Below, piece after piece: positions 56,129-63,908 of a DNA stretch of 64,000 nt. Under the pieces are notes generated by a model that ran no database searches, was not told where the DNA came from, and worked only from the letters and a program-made list of their open reading frames with translations. The translations under genes were made by a program, and so were the position numbers. The stretch comes from Butyrivibrio sp. (GTDB lineage: Bacteria; Bacillota; Clostridia; Lachnospirales; Lachnospiraceae), in assembly GCA_017615275.1 (NCBI GenBank), contig JAGAAO010000099.1, positions 1-64,000 of the forward strand. The letters are read 5' to 3'. Every line of letters begins with the position of its first letter. Within the stretch, counting starts at the first letter, position 1.

Positions 56129-57205
56129 ATGAAGATCTTATTTCTTCCAAACTGGAGAGTGAAAAAATGCACAGAAATCCCAAAGGATAAGCAACCACCG
56201 GACTATTATGTTAAGGGACAGGACTATTGGTTCTTCAGATATTTTAAGGAAAAGCCTGAAGTTGATGTTCTGGACATTTCTTCTGCCGGGTGGATCGAGA
56301 ATTTTGAGAAAAACAAGATTCGTTTCTATGTTATTCAGGCGCTCAGAGCAATACCGAAGCTCAATAAGTATGATCTTGTTGTTTCGCACGGTATGCAGAG
56401 CGGCGTTGTTGTAAGCCTCTGGAGACGCCTTTTTAAGACGAAGGCGAAACACATAGTTTTTGATATAGGGGCATTTAACAGCGCAGCAGAGAGCGGAGCT
56501 GCGCTTAAGCTCATGCAATTTGCGAGCAGATCGATTGATGGATTTATTTATCACACAAGCAGTCAGATCGAATATTATAAAAAGTGTTTCCCATGGATAG
56601 TGGACAGATCAAGATTTGTGAGATTCGGTACAGATTCGGAGTTTTTTGAAATAGAAGATGCAGGTGACACTGCAGATAATAAAAATGTGTCGGAGAAACC
56701 GTACTGCATCTGTGTCGGATATTCAAAAAGAGATTGGGATACTCTTATCAAGGCGTTTGAGCTGGCAGGGCAGGATAACCTTACACTCAAGCTTGTCGGA
56801 CACGTGGACGATAAGTACAAGAGCGTTTCAAATGTTGAACAGATTGGATTTGTTTCTATAAATGAGCTGAAAAAACTTATAGCGGGCTCAAAGTTTGGGA
56901 TTCTTCCGCTTAAATCATATAACTACTCATACGGCCAGATGACTCTTTTGCAGCAGATGGCTATGCACAAGTGCGTCATAACTTCCAAAGTTCCGAGCCT
57001 TGCAGACTATTTCGAAGACGGTGTGACAGCTTATTCCTATGAGCCTGAGAACGCCGAGGAACTTGCGGAAGTGATTAAGCGTGCCAATAACGATAACGCC
57101 GCCAGAGAGGCCATGGCTGCAAGAGCAGAGCAATATGTGAAGTTTGAAAACAACGAGCGTGTCATGGCTATGAAGATTGAGGAAGTGATAAAAAATATTC
57201 GATGA
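56129..57205 (+). CDS. GT4-like glycosyltransferase
   Basis: 358 aa, GT-B fold. N-terminal half opens with MKILFLPNWRVKKCTE and contains LVVSHGMQSGVVVSL; the donor half has CICVGYSKRDWDTLIKAFEL, with GILPLKSYNYSYGQMTLLQQ replacing the usual EX7E glutamates, and ends as expected for GT4. The ATG at 56129 follows GTGGAG at 6 nt; the upstream frame to 56105 lacks a site. It may be cotranscribed with nothing else: a strong promoter for the next gene starts 6 bp after its stop. Confidence 0.8.
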   Translation: MKILFLPNWRVKKCTEIPKDKQPPDYYVKGQDYWFFRYFKEKPEVDVLDISSAGWIENFEKNKIRFYVIQALRAIPKLNKYDLVVSHGMQSGVVVSLWRRLFKTKAKHIVFDIGAFNSAAESGAALKLMQFASRSIDGFIYHTSSQIEYYKKCFPWIVDRSRFVRFGTDSEFFEIEDAGDTADNKNVSEKPYCICVGYSKRDWDTLIKAFELAGQDNLTLKLVGHVDDKYKSVSNVEQIGFVSINELKKLIAGSKFGILPLKSYNYSYGQMTLLQQMAMHKCVITSKVPSLADYFEDGVTAYSYEPENAEELAEVIKRANNDNAAREAMAARAEQYVKFENNERVMAMKIEEVIKNIR

Positions 57206-57210
57206 GATTG

Positions 57211-57260
57211 TTGACATCATGTCGTGCATGAAATATCATACTTAAAAACACGACATGATG
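57211..57260 (+). promoter_or_regulatory. Strong promoter framed by a 12-bp inverted repeat
   Basis: TTGACA (57211-57216), 17 bp, TATCAT (57234-57239) is a near-consensus sigma-A promoter. CATCATGTCGTG (57215-57226) and its exact complement CACGACATGATG (57249-57260) flank the -10: one arm overlaps the -35, the other lies just after the predicted start (~57246). Since arm 1 is upstream of the start, it is a DNA operator candidate and not an RNA hairpin. Controls the secreted repeat protein at 57271. Confidence 0.75.
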
Positions 57261-57270
57261 GGAGAGACAT

Positions 57271-58482
57271 ATGAGAAACAAATCAAAAAATGTAGTTCGT
57301 AATGTGGCAAAGATCATTGGAATTGCAATGGCATTTTCAATGACAGCGCAGACAGCTGTGTATGCAGCTTCAGATTCTGAAGCGGAGTTGGATGAGGTGT
57401 TTCAGACAAAAGATTTCACGACTATGTCAGAAACAATCGATGCTATTGATGAGAAGGTTGATGATCTGAATTCTGACTCAAAGGATGAAGAAAAGACTGA
57501 TGACAATGAGTCGGGAAAAGAAAACAATCAAGAAAAGAAGATTGATGAACTTGATCTGCAGATTGAAATTCTTGCAAAAAATTACGCTGATCTTATAGCT
57601 ACAATCTACAAGTACAAAGCTGACATAATCAAAGGATTGAACAGCAGCGTCTATGCTAATGACAACATTTCGTCAGATGCATCATATACGGATATCATAT
57701 CCGGAATTAACAATATTCCTGTACCTAAAACAGCATATGGAAAATATTTTGCAAAGGGAGATAACTCCGGGCTTGGTGTTGAGTTATCAGATTCTGCAAC
57801 AAGAGCGGATGTGAATATTGATGGAGTAAACGAACTTAATCTTGGCGTTAATCAGTCGATAACTTTGCCGTCAGGATATTATGACAGAGATCTTGTTATT
57901 AATAATAATATATTGAATAGGGGAAGCTTAAGCTTGTCTCCCAAAGAGGGTAAAACATATACTATTCCCAGCGGTTTTTATGAAGGCGGTACGATTGATA
58001 CATCAAATGTATATAATGCCGGAAAAGAAGAAGGATATAGTGCAGGAAAAGAAGAAGGATATACTGCAGGAAAGGACGCAGGATACACAGCCGGAAAAGA
58101 AGCGGGATATAGCGCAGGAAAAGATGCAGGTTACAAGGAAGGAAAAGCTGCTGCAAGTGTACCGATACCACGTTATTTCACAAATTATACTGCGACATAT
58201 ACAATACCAAAGACCGGATACTATTCACTTTATTGCTGCTGCTCAGGAACCGCAGGCGATACGCATAAGTTAACTGTAAGGGCTACTATGACAAGCAATG
58301 GCAGGAATCTGTTAACTGCCGAATCATCGGGTACTATGGGAAAAAACGATGGACTTTTTACATCCAATGATGATGATGTAAGACTTACCAAAGGACAGGT
58401 AATTAATATGAATGCGACAGCGGAGGGCTTTAATGCGCATCGTACCGGACAGATGTTTGTTGTCGCATATTTAAGAGATTGA
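57271..58482 (+). CDS. Secreted GK-repeat protein, paralogue of 37854
   Basis: Not a named family. 403 aa: signal peptide (cleavage near AVYAAS, ~32), acidic helical region, a conserved block KNYADLIATIYKYKADIIKG followed by LNSSVYANDNISSDASY, a ~60-residue insert, TIPSGFYEGGTIDTS, five octapeptides G-K-[ED]-[EA]-G-Y-[STK]-[AE] (~251-290) and a C-terminal beta-rich domain of ~100 residues. Block order matches the 37854 gene, with a different C-terminal domain. GGGAG lies before the ATG. It has its own promoter and operator and a terminator, so it is separately controlled. A surface fibre role is inferred only. Confidence 0.75.
   Translation: MRNKSKNVVRNVAKIIGIAMAFSMTAQTAVYAASDSEAELDEVFQTKDFTTMSETIDAIDEKVDDLNSDSKDEEKTDDNESGKENNQEKKIDELDLQIEILAKNYADLIATIYKYKADIIKGLNSSVYANDNISSDASYTDIISGINNIPVPKTAYGKYFAKGDNSGLGVELSDSATRADVNIDGVNELNLGVNQSITLPSGYYDRDLVINNNILNRGSLSLSPKEGKTYTIPSGFYEGGTIDTSNVYNAGKEEGYSAGKEEGYTAGKDAGYTAGKEAGYSAGKDAGYKEGKAAASVPIPRYFTNYTATYTIPKTGYYSLYCCCSGTAGDTHKLTVRATMTSNGRNLLTAESSGTMGKNDGLFTSNDDDVRLTKGQVINMNATAEGFNAHRTGQMFVVAYLRD
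58021..58140 (+). repeat. Five tandem 24-bp coding repeats
   Basis: In-frame units starting GGAAAAGAAGAAGGATATAG encode GKEEGYSA-type octapeptides; units 1 and 2 are almost the same, later ones drift. Such an array may vary in copy number between strains. Confidence 0.85.
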
Positions 58483-58505
58483 TAGATGTAAAAATACAAC
58501 AGACA

Positions 58506-58540
58506 AAAGCGTGGCTTTTTGGAATGAAAAGCCACGCTTT
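58506..58540. terminator. Bidirectional terminator
   Basis: AAAGCGTGGCTTTT (58506-58519) and its exact complement (58527-58540) with a 7-nt loop separate the convergent genes; it overlaps the stop of the SGNH gene. Confidence 0.88.
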
Positions 58541-59546
58541 ATTTATCTTTCATGTACTCAGTAATCTTTTGGTAGTTCGAAGCCCAGGAATCGTAGCGTC
58601 TTTCGCCGCGCCTGTCGGGAAGGTTGTAGCGCTTTTTGAGATCTTTGCCCAGATAACTTGTGAACTTACATGCGCCCCAATAATTTAAGTGTGAAGCGTC
58701 GTTAAAATCGGTTTTGAAATCCAGTCCGATCTCGTCGTAAAGATCGTTTGCGTTGCAGAACTGTACGCCGTTTTGATCTGCAATATCTTTTATCCTGTCA
58801 TAGAAATTCTCATATTCATCATTTGTTATATACGGAGCGACTATCAGCAGAAGCTTAATGTCATGCTTTTTGGTATACTCTATGATCTTGTTGAGATATA
58901 GCTCTGACTTTGGGCTTAATTCTCCGATACTTTGCAAATTGGGATCGGTCATTGCCTGTGGTTCTTTTTTTATGTTAGGAGTATACCCTTTAAATTCCCT
59001 TAAAGTCTTTGGGGCAGTCAAAGGATACAGATAATCTTCTTCACTAAGCTGACCTAAACGGTTGTGATAGTATACAAACGAAGGGAAATACTCGCTTATC
59101 TTCGAGGGTTCGGCACTTGCGAACAGCATCTGAAGCTTATTCAATGAAAAACGCACACCGTACAGGTTCTGCAGTAGCCAGGTGTACTGGTAATCATCTC
59201 TGTTAATTGATGTGGAGTACAAATCGAGTACTACCGCTTGGGGTTTCTGATATTTGCATAATTCTTTCAGATAATAGTAGGTGGTCCAAAGAGGCTGTTC
59301 GGCAGCGCTGTAGTCATAAGCTGCAATTCCGTATTCGTGCCACAACAGACTCGTGTCTATATCGCAATGTACGTGGCTTGAGCCGAGCATCGCAACATCT
59401 ATTGAATTTCTTGGCTGATAATATAGGGCTCTTGACTGATCAATACCGTGTTCGGATTTTACGCACAGCATACCGTCCAGATACCACAATGACAGCACTG
59501 TTACCAGAATCAGTATTAATCTGGCTATTGTTTGTCTTTTCTTCAT
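58539..59546 (-). CDS. SGNH/DltD-like membrane-anchored acyltransferase partner
   Basis: 335 aa with an N-terminal helix (LILILVTVLSLWYLDGM) and an outside SGNH domain: MLGSSHVHCDID holds the likely Ser, and DFNDASHLNYWGA the Asp-x-x-His pair. DltD/AlgJ-like by motif. It follows the second MBOAT gene by 10 bp, so the two should act together on a surface glycan. Transcribed from the riboswitch-like leader at 61008-61215. Confidence 0.8.
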   Translation of the reverse strand: MKKRQTIARLILILVTVLSLWYLDGMLCVKSEHGIDQSRALYYQPRNSIDVAMLGSSHVHCDIDTSLLWHEYGIAAYDYSAAEQPLWTTYYYLKELCKYQKPQAVVLDLYSTSINRDDYQYTWLLQNLYGVRFSLNKLQMLFASAEPSKISEYFPSFVYYHNRLGQLSEEDYLYPLTAPKTLREFKGYTPNIKKEPQAMTDPNLQSIGELSPKSELYLNKIIEYTKKHDIKLLLIVAPYITNDEYENFYDRIKDIADQNGVQFCNANDLYDEIGLDFKTDFNDASHLNYWGACKFTSYLGKDLKKRYNLPDRRGERRYDSWASNYQKITEYMKDK

Positions 59547-59556
59547 GGATTTATCC

Positions 59557-60978
59557 TCAATAATTCATATACATAAAGTCTGCGCTGTTGTAGCCGGGAC
59601 CATAGATTCCAAAAACAAGAAGAGCTATGAGCATAAAATAGATAAGGGCATAGCGGAATATATAGTTTATGCTTAGAAGTGCATCGACCGAAGGCTTTTC
59701 GGATCTTAAGGACAATATGTCCATAAAAATTACCAGACAGATCAGCGGGAAAAGAACTGTGTCTACACCTGTTATTCCGAGCGAAAATATCTGTTGCATA
59801 AATCTTCCGGGGCCTTTTGTAAATGTAAGCATGCGGCTTATGTAGGTGAATGATGTTTTTAAATTATTTATTCCAAAGAACAGCCAGGCAAATGATACAC
59901 ATAGAAATGTAAGGTGTATCTCCGCAATTCTGGGAAACTTGGGCTTGCGTTCTTTTCTTTTATAAATTGCATATATGATGGAGAAGACTCCGTGCAGAGT
60001 GCCCCAAAGGATATAATGAATTCCGCATCCGTGCCACAGTCCGCAGAGAATGAATACTGCCATCAGATTAAGGCACTTGACTCCGAATCCCTTTCTGTTT
60101 CCGCCGAGCGGAATATAGACATAGTCTCTTAGCCAGAAGGACAGCGACATGTGCCACCTTCTCCAAAAGTCGGAAATATTCGCGGCGAGGTAGGGTGCGT
60201 CGAAATTTCGGGACAGTTCGAGACCGAACAATCTTCCCACGCCCCTTGCAACTGTTGTGTAGCCAAAAAAGTCGCAATATATCTGCATTGTATATGCAAG
60301 CATCCCTGCAAACAGTGTCAGACTTCCAAAGTTTTCAGGTGACTGCAATACTGCTCCTGTGTACATTCCCAGTCTGTCTGCAACAGCAACTTTTAACAGG
60401 AATCCGTAGAGCATATACAGAAAAGCTGAAGAAATCCTGTCATAATCAAGTATTTTCAAGGTTTTAAGAGCTTTGATTTTATCAAGGAATTTCTTGGGCC
60501 TTTCTATGGGGCCGCTGAGGAATTTCGGGAAAAAACACATATACAGCATAAAGTTTGCAATATTTTTTTCCGATTTAATCTTATCGCTGTAGATATCAAC
60601 AAGATATGATATTGCCTGAAAGACATAATAAGAAAAACCGATGGGGATGATAAAAAAATCGGTGACATCTGCCCCTACGGGTATGACTTCCGAATATTTA
60701 AATGCTGCAAACAGCGCAATGCATAAAGCCGATACAAATATCAGCAATCCTTTTGCAATAGATTTTCTGTTTGATTGAATCAATTTCTCGAGGGCAATAC
60801 CGATAAGATAGACCGTTACAGAGGTAAGCACCATCCATATACATGATCTGACGTTGTATTTGAGGATATAGGCGATGCTCGCAAGCAGCAGTATATACTT
60901 TCGAAAAATGCCGGGAAGCAGATAGAACGCGCAGGCGACAGCAAATATATATATAAATGTAAAAAGAGTAAATTGCAT
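59557..60978 (-). CDS. MBOAT-family O-acyltransferase
   Basis: 473 aa, ~11 helices, AlgI-type. Conserved: FLSGPIERPKKFLD, DFWRRWHMSLSFWLRDYVYI, GGNRKGFG and the active-site His in CGLWHGCGIHYILWG. GGAAGGA is 5 nt before the ATG. It is first in a two-gene operon whose ~210-nt leader ends in an intrinsic terminator 30 nt before the start, implying regulated read-through. The diguanylate cyclase gene lies immediately upstream on the same strand. Confidence 0.93.
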   Translation of the reverse strand: MQFTLFTFIYIFAVACAFYLLPGIFRKYILLLASIAYILKYNVRSCIWMVLTSVTVYLIGIALEKLIQSNRKSIAKGLLIFVSALCIALFAAFKYSEVIPVGADVTDFFIIPIGFSYYVFQAISYLVDIYSDKIKSEKNIANFMLYMCFFPKFLSGPIERPKKFLDKIKALKTLKILDYDRISSAFLYMLYGFLLKVAVADRLGMYTGAVLQSPENFGSLTLFAGMLAYTMQIYCDFFGYTTVARGVGRLFGLELSRNFDAPYLAANISDFWRRWHMSLSFWLRDYVYIPLGGNRKGFGVKCLNLMAVFILCGLWHGCGIHYILWGTLHGVFSIIYAIYKRKERKPKFPRIAEIHLTFLCVSFAWLFFGINNLKTSFTYISRMLTFTKGPGRFMQQIFSLGITGVDTVLFPLICLVIFMDILSLRSEKPSVDALLSINYIFRYALIYFMLIALLVFGIYGPGYNSADFMYMNY

Positions 60979-61007
60979 ATTGTTCCTTCCACATAAAATT
61001 ATTCAAC

Positions 61008-61069
61008 AAAAAAACAGAATATGACGAAAAAAAGCATTGTAAAATAATGCCTACTTTTCTCATATTCTG
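61008..61069 (-). terminator. Intrinsic terminator at the end of the leader
   Basis: CAGAATATGA (61015-61024) pairs with 61060-61069, with further pairing inside (GCATT/AATGC), followed on the minus strand by seven Ts (61008-61014), 30 bp before the MBOAT start. Confidence 0.85.
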
Positions 61070-61215
61070 CCGCATGCATACATTTCTTTTCACGCTCCAA
61101 AAAGCTCACTCTTATACAGAAAACGGCTAAACAGAGCAGGTTCTGTGGCGTAGTGACGAAATTCGGAGTATAAAAGCTTTGACCTGTCGGTTGTATGCTG
61201 TAACAAACACTTATA
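61008..61215 (-). ncRNA. Structured leader RNA (riboswitch- or attenuator-like) of the MBOAT operon
   Basis: From the promoter at 61222-61251 the minus transcript forms nested stems: GCATACA/TGTATGC (61192-61198 with 61076-61082), an inner stem of 6+7 bp with a 4-nt bulge (61168-61180 with 61101-61117) and a hairpin ACAGA/TCTGT (61131-61146). The loop of that hairpin (ACCTG) is complementary to CAGGT at 61182-61186, a possible pseudoknot. A terminator ends the leader. Not assigned to any class I know; c-di-GMP sensing is attractive only because of the adjacent GGDEF gene. Confidence 0.55.
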
Positions 61216-61221
61216 GCCGAA

Positions 61222-61251
61222 ATTATACCATATTATTCCCCGGCAAGACAA
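61222..61251 (-). promoter_or_regulatory. Promoter of the second MBOAT-SGNH operon
   Basis: On the minus strand TTGTCT (61246-61251), 18 bp, TATAAT (61222-61227) with an extended TGG before it. It starts 9 bp after the GGDEF stop codon. Confidence 0.75.
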
Positions 61252-61259
61252 TGCAAATA

Positions 61260-62714
61260 TTATGATGTTCGCTCAGCTTTCATTTCACGTTTGCGTTGAT
61301 ACATTGCTTCATCTGCACGCTTAAAGACGGATTCGTAATTGGCGTCCAATGTTTCATCGTACAGAGCGTATCCGAGGGCAGCTGATATGCGCTCCCATGG
61401 CTTGGCGTCAGCGTTATTGGATGTTTCTTCAATAGCAAAGTTGAACATAGAGGCAAGTTCTTCGTGGCTGTCGTAATCGGATCCTCTAAGGATGGCGACA
61501 AATTCGTCACCGCCTATGCGGAATACAGGCGAATGCGCATAGATCACACAGACAAGATGACACAGAGCTTTGATTGAGATATTGCCCTTGTCGTGACCGT
61601 ATTCGTCATTTATTTTCTTAAGGAAATTCAGATCCACCATAACGATGCCGAACTTCTTGTCGCCTTCTTTGAGAGCGGCGACAACTTTCTCTACTTCCTT
61701 GTCGTAAGCGGTTTTGTTTCGGATGCCTGTAAGTGCATCTTTGGTCGCAAGTTCGCTCAGCTGGATTGCCTTTTCTTTACTGTTTTCAAGGTCCTGTTCC
61801 AGGTTCTTTAGCTTAGTGGCTGATTCAAGCATGTTTTCAACATACGTTTTCATTTTATGCGACATTGAGCTTAGTGTATCTGAAAGAGATTCAAGCTCGT
61901 CGGCACTGTTTAGTACAGGAAGGTTAAGAACAAGCGCGTCGGGATTTCCGACTTCGGAGCTTGTTTCGTCGAATTTACGCGCAGCACTCTCTATTGCGCT
62001 TAGAGGGGTCAGAATTCTCTTTTGGAACCAACGCATCATCAAGTACTGAATAACAGCTGTCAGCAGGATGGTCACTATGATTACGGTTATTATGTATCGT
62101 CTCATTGTATTATCAATGAAGCTCAGCGACAGACTTGCTGTCATAAGCGCAACAGGTTCTCCTTTTTCGGTAAAAAGAGAGATGCCTGCCACATAATTTC
62201 TTCCAAAGTCGTTGTTGTCTGTGGAAAAATAGATCTCATGTTTGGTGTTCAGCTCCTCGTAGTAAACAGGAATGGCGGCGGGATCAAGGAACTGTCCTAT
62301 GCGGTCACCGAATTGAGGAATAGCGATTTTGCGCTGCCTCTGACCTTCTCTTTCTTCCGGTAAAAGACCCGACATAATGGAGATGACATCGTAACTGTCG
62401 CCCTCTTTGATAGGTCTTGTAAGTGTAATATAATCAAGAGAGTAGTGACGTCTTGCCTGATCGAAGAAATCTTCAAGTTCGATGAACTTTTCGCTCTTTT
62501 CTCCTGTATCGATAGTGTTTTTCAAGTCTTCAATATCTATCTGTGTCATGGTGAGATTGATGATGTCGATAAGGTGTGACCTGTATTGTTCCATCATTCT
62601 GCTTCTGAAAACAGAAAAAGTGACTGCTCCCATTGCGGCACAGATGATAAATACGAAAGTAAAGCATCCTATAAAAATACGTTTTTTCAAAGGATTCTTA
62701 TATTTTTTCTCCAT
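61260..62714 (-). CDS. Membrane diguanylate cyclase (sensor-HAMP-GGDEF)
   Basis: 484 aa. Helix 1 (FIGCFTFVFIICAAMGAVTF), an outside sensor domain of ~150 residues, helix 2 (YIITVIIVTILLTAVIQYL), a HAMP-like linker and coiled coil (ENMLESATKLKNLEQDLENS), then a GGDEF domain with intact FRIGGDEFVAI; no RxxD inhibitory site is seen just before it. It should make c-di-GMP, often linked to surface polysaccharide. The ATG at 62714 is 6 nt from GAGGTG; 62717 is also possible. Next to the MBOAT operon. Confidence 0.93.
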   Translation of the reverse strand: MEKKYKNPLKKRIFIGCFTFVFIICAAMGAVTFSVFRSRMMEQYRSHLIDIINLTMTQIDIEDLKNTIDTGEKSEKFIELEDFFDQARRHYSLDYITLTRPIKEGDSYDVISIMSGLLPEEREGQRQRKIAIPQFGDRIGQFLDPAAIPVYYEELNTKHEIYFSTDNNDFGRNYVAGISLFTEKGEPVALMTASLSLSFIDNTMRRYIITVIIVTILLTAVIQYLMMRWFQKRILTPLSAIESAARKFDETSSEVGNPDALVLNLPVLNSADELESLSDTLSSMSHKMKTYVENMLESATKLKNLEQDLENSKEKAIQLSELATKDALTGIRNKTAYDKEVEKVVAALKEGDKKFGIVMVDLNFLKKINDEYGHDKGNISIKALCHLVCVIYAHSPVFRIGGDEFVAILRGSDYDSHEELASMFNFAIEETSNNADAKPWERISAALGYALYDETLDANYESVFKRADEAMYQRKREMKAERTS

Positions 62715-62778
62715 CATAACCACCTCAGCGAAAAATGTAAAAAGAAATATATTGACGGTTTAAAGTATATGCATAAAT

Positions 62779-62787
62779 AGTATAACA
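62779..62787 (-). promoter_or_regulatory. Extended -10 of the diguanylate cyclase gene
   Basis: Minus-strand TGTTATACT, about 65 bp before the start; -35 unclear. Confidence 0.4.
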
Positions 62788-62885
62788 TATACTGTGCAAT
62801 GGTGATATGTTTACCGCTTTACTGTTATTCTTTATGAGTTTTATAATTAAGATAATTGCAGAGGATTTGTGACGGAGGAATTGTA

Positions 62886-63110
62886 ATGGCTCTAAATCGT
62901 AAAGATGACCTTTTTATGTTGCAAGTAAGGCTGTTCCGCCTTGCTCAGATAAGATGGGACAAAAATGTTGCAGAATGTGAGCAGATTTTCGATAAGTATG
63001 AATTGAACGATTATATAGAGACGTGTTATGAGGAATATCATGTGCAGGGAGATGAAGCCAATCTGGATGATATTGAAGGATATCTTAGACGTAAAGGGGT
63101 TGCGATATGA
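62886..63110 (+). CDS. DUF3791-family protein (putative antitoxin)
   Basis: 74 aa, helical, acidic. The pattern FRLAQIRWDKNVAECEQIFD then KYELNDYIETCYEEYHVQGD and a last DDIEGYLRRKG fits DUF3791. These proteins are common beside DUF3990 genes and are regarded as probable toxin-antitoxin partners. The ATG at 62886 has GGAGG 7 nt upstream and the stop overlaps the DUF3990 start by 4 bp. Function is inferred from context. Confidence 0.8.
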   Translation: MALNRKDDLFMLQVRLFRLAQIRWDKNVAECEQIFDKYELNDYIETCYEEYHVQGDEANLDDIEGYLRRKGVAI

Positions 63111-63679
63111 GGATAGAAAACGTAAAAAGATTTTATCACGGTAGTTATACCGTTGTAGAAAAACCGGATTTGGCAAAGTGCGGAAAAGGAAAAGATTTTG
63201 GGCAAGGATTTTATTTGACAACTGATATAGAGCAGGCTCGAAGGTTTGTTAGATCATCAATAGGAAAAGCAGTAAAAAATGGTGATTGCGAGAAGAATCA
63301 TAAAATTGGGTATGTATCTGTTTATGAGTTTACCGATGCTGATGGAATAGAAACATATGAATTTGAATCTGCTGACAGGGAATGGCTTCATTGTGTCGCA
63401 ATGCACAGACGAGACGGTTTGTTCAGAGATGATATTAACAGGTGGAAAAAGTATGATATGATAAGCGGAAAAATTGCAAATGATAATACTAACCAGGTAA
63501 TCACGGCATATATAAATGGGTTATATGGAGTGGTTGGAAGTGAGATTGCAGATAGAACAGCAATAGGACTGTTGATGCCCGAGAAACTGACAGATCAGAT
63601 ATGCTTAAGAACAGAGAATGCATTGAAAAAGCTAAAGTACATGTCATGTGAAGAAGTTATTGTAAAAGAGAGGCGTTGA
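63107..63679 (+). CDS. DUF3990-family protein (ADP-ribosyltransferase-like, putative toxin)
   Basis: 190 aa. FYHGSYTVVEKPD near the N terminus and GKDFGQGFYLTTDIEQARRF are the hallmark of DUF3990, which has an ADP-ribosyltransferase-like fold with His and Tyr in the NAD site. The third catalytic residue cannot be named with confidence. Position between two small helical genes, with 4-bp and 1-bp junctions, suggests a toxin with antitoxin partners. Target unknown. Confidence 0.83.
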   Translation: MRIENVKRFYHGSYTVVEKPDLAKCGKGKDFGQGFYLTTDIEQARRFVRSSIGKAVKNGDCEKNHKIGYVSVYEFTDADGIETYEFESADREWLHCVAMHRRDGLFRDDINRWKKYDMISGKIANDNTNQVITAYINGLYGVVGSEIADRTAIGLLMPEKLTDQICLRTENALKKLKYMSCEEVIVKERR

Positions 63680-63680
63680 T

Positions 63681-63908
63681 ATGAGAGTCAGTAAGTATGA
63701 ATATACCATGCAGCTTCTTGCGGCGATGGCATCTATGAATCTTGCAAGGGAAAAGAAGATATCAAGAACAAAGGCTTTCTTTGAATTTATGAAGTCGGAA
63801 ACGGCGGACATGTTGTTTGATGAAAGAACCGACATGTGGATGAACGGTCCCGATTATATTGCAGATGAGTTTAGGAGAGAACAGAAGGCCAAGAGAAGAA
63901 TTGAATAA
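63681..63908 (+). CDS. Small helical protein of the DUF3990 cassette
   Basis: 75 aa: TMQLLAAMASMNLAREKKIS then RTKAFFEFMKSETADMLFDE, ending in a basic tail. It resembles the short companion proteins often next to DUF3990 genes but I cannot give it a firm family. Starts 1 bp after the DUF3990 stop, so it is translated as part of the same message. The last 90 bp of the window hold no clear gene. Confidence 0.75.
   Translation: MRVSKYEYTMQLLAAMASMNLAREKKISRTKAFFEFMKSETADMLFDERTDMWMNGPDYIADEFRREQKAKRRIE

Noticed and set aside
61008-61215. c-di-GMP-I (GEMM) riboswitch
   Set aside because: The conserved GEMM core sequences are not visible by eye; the ligand remains open.
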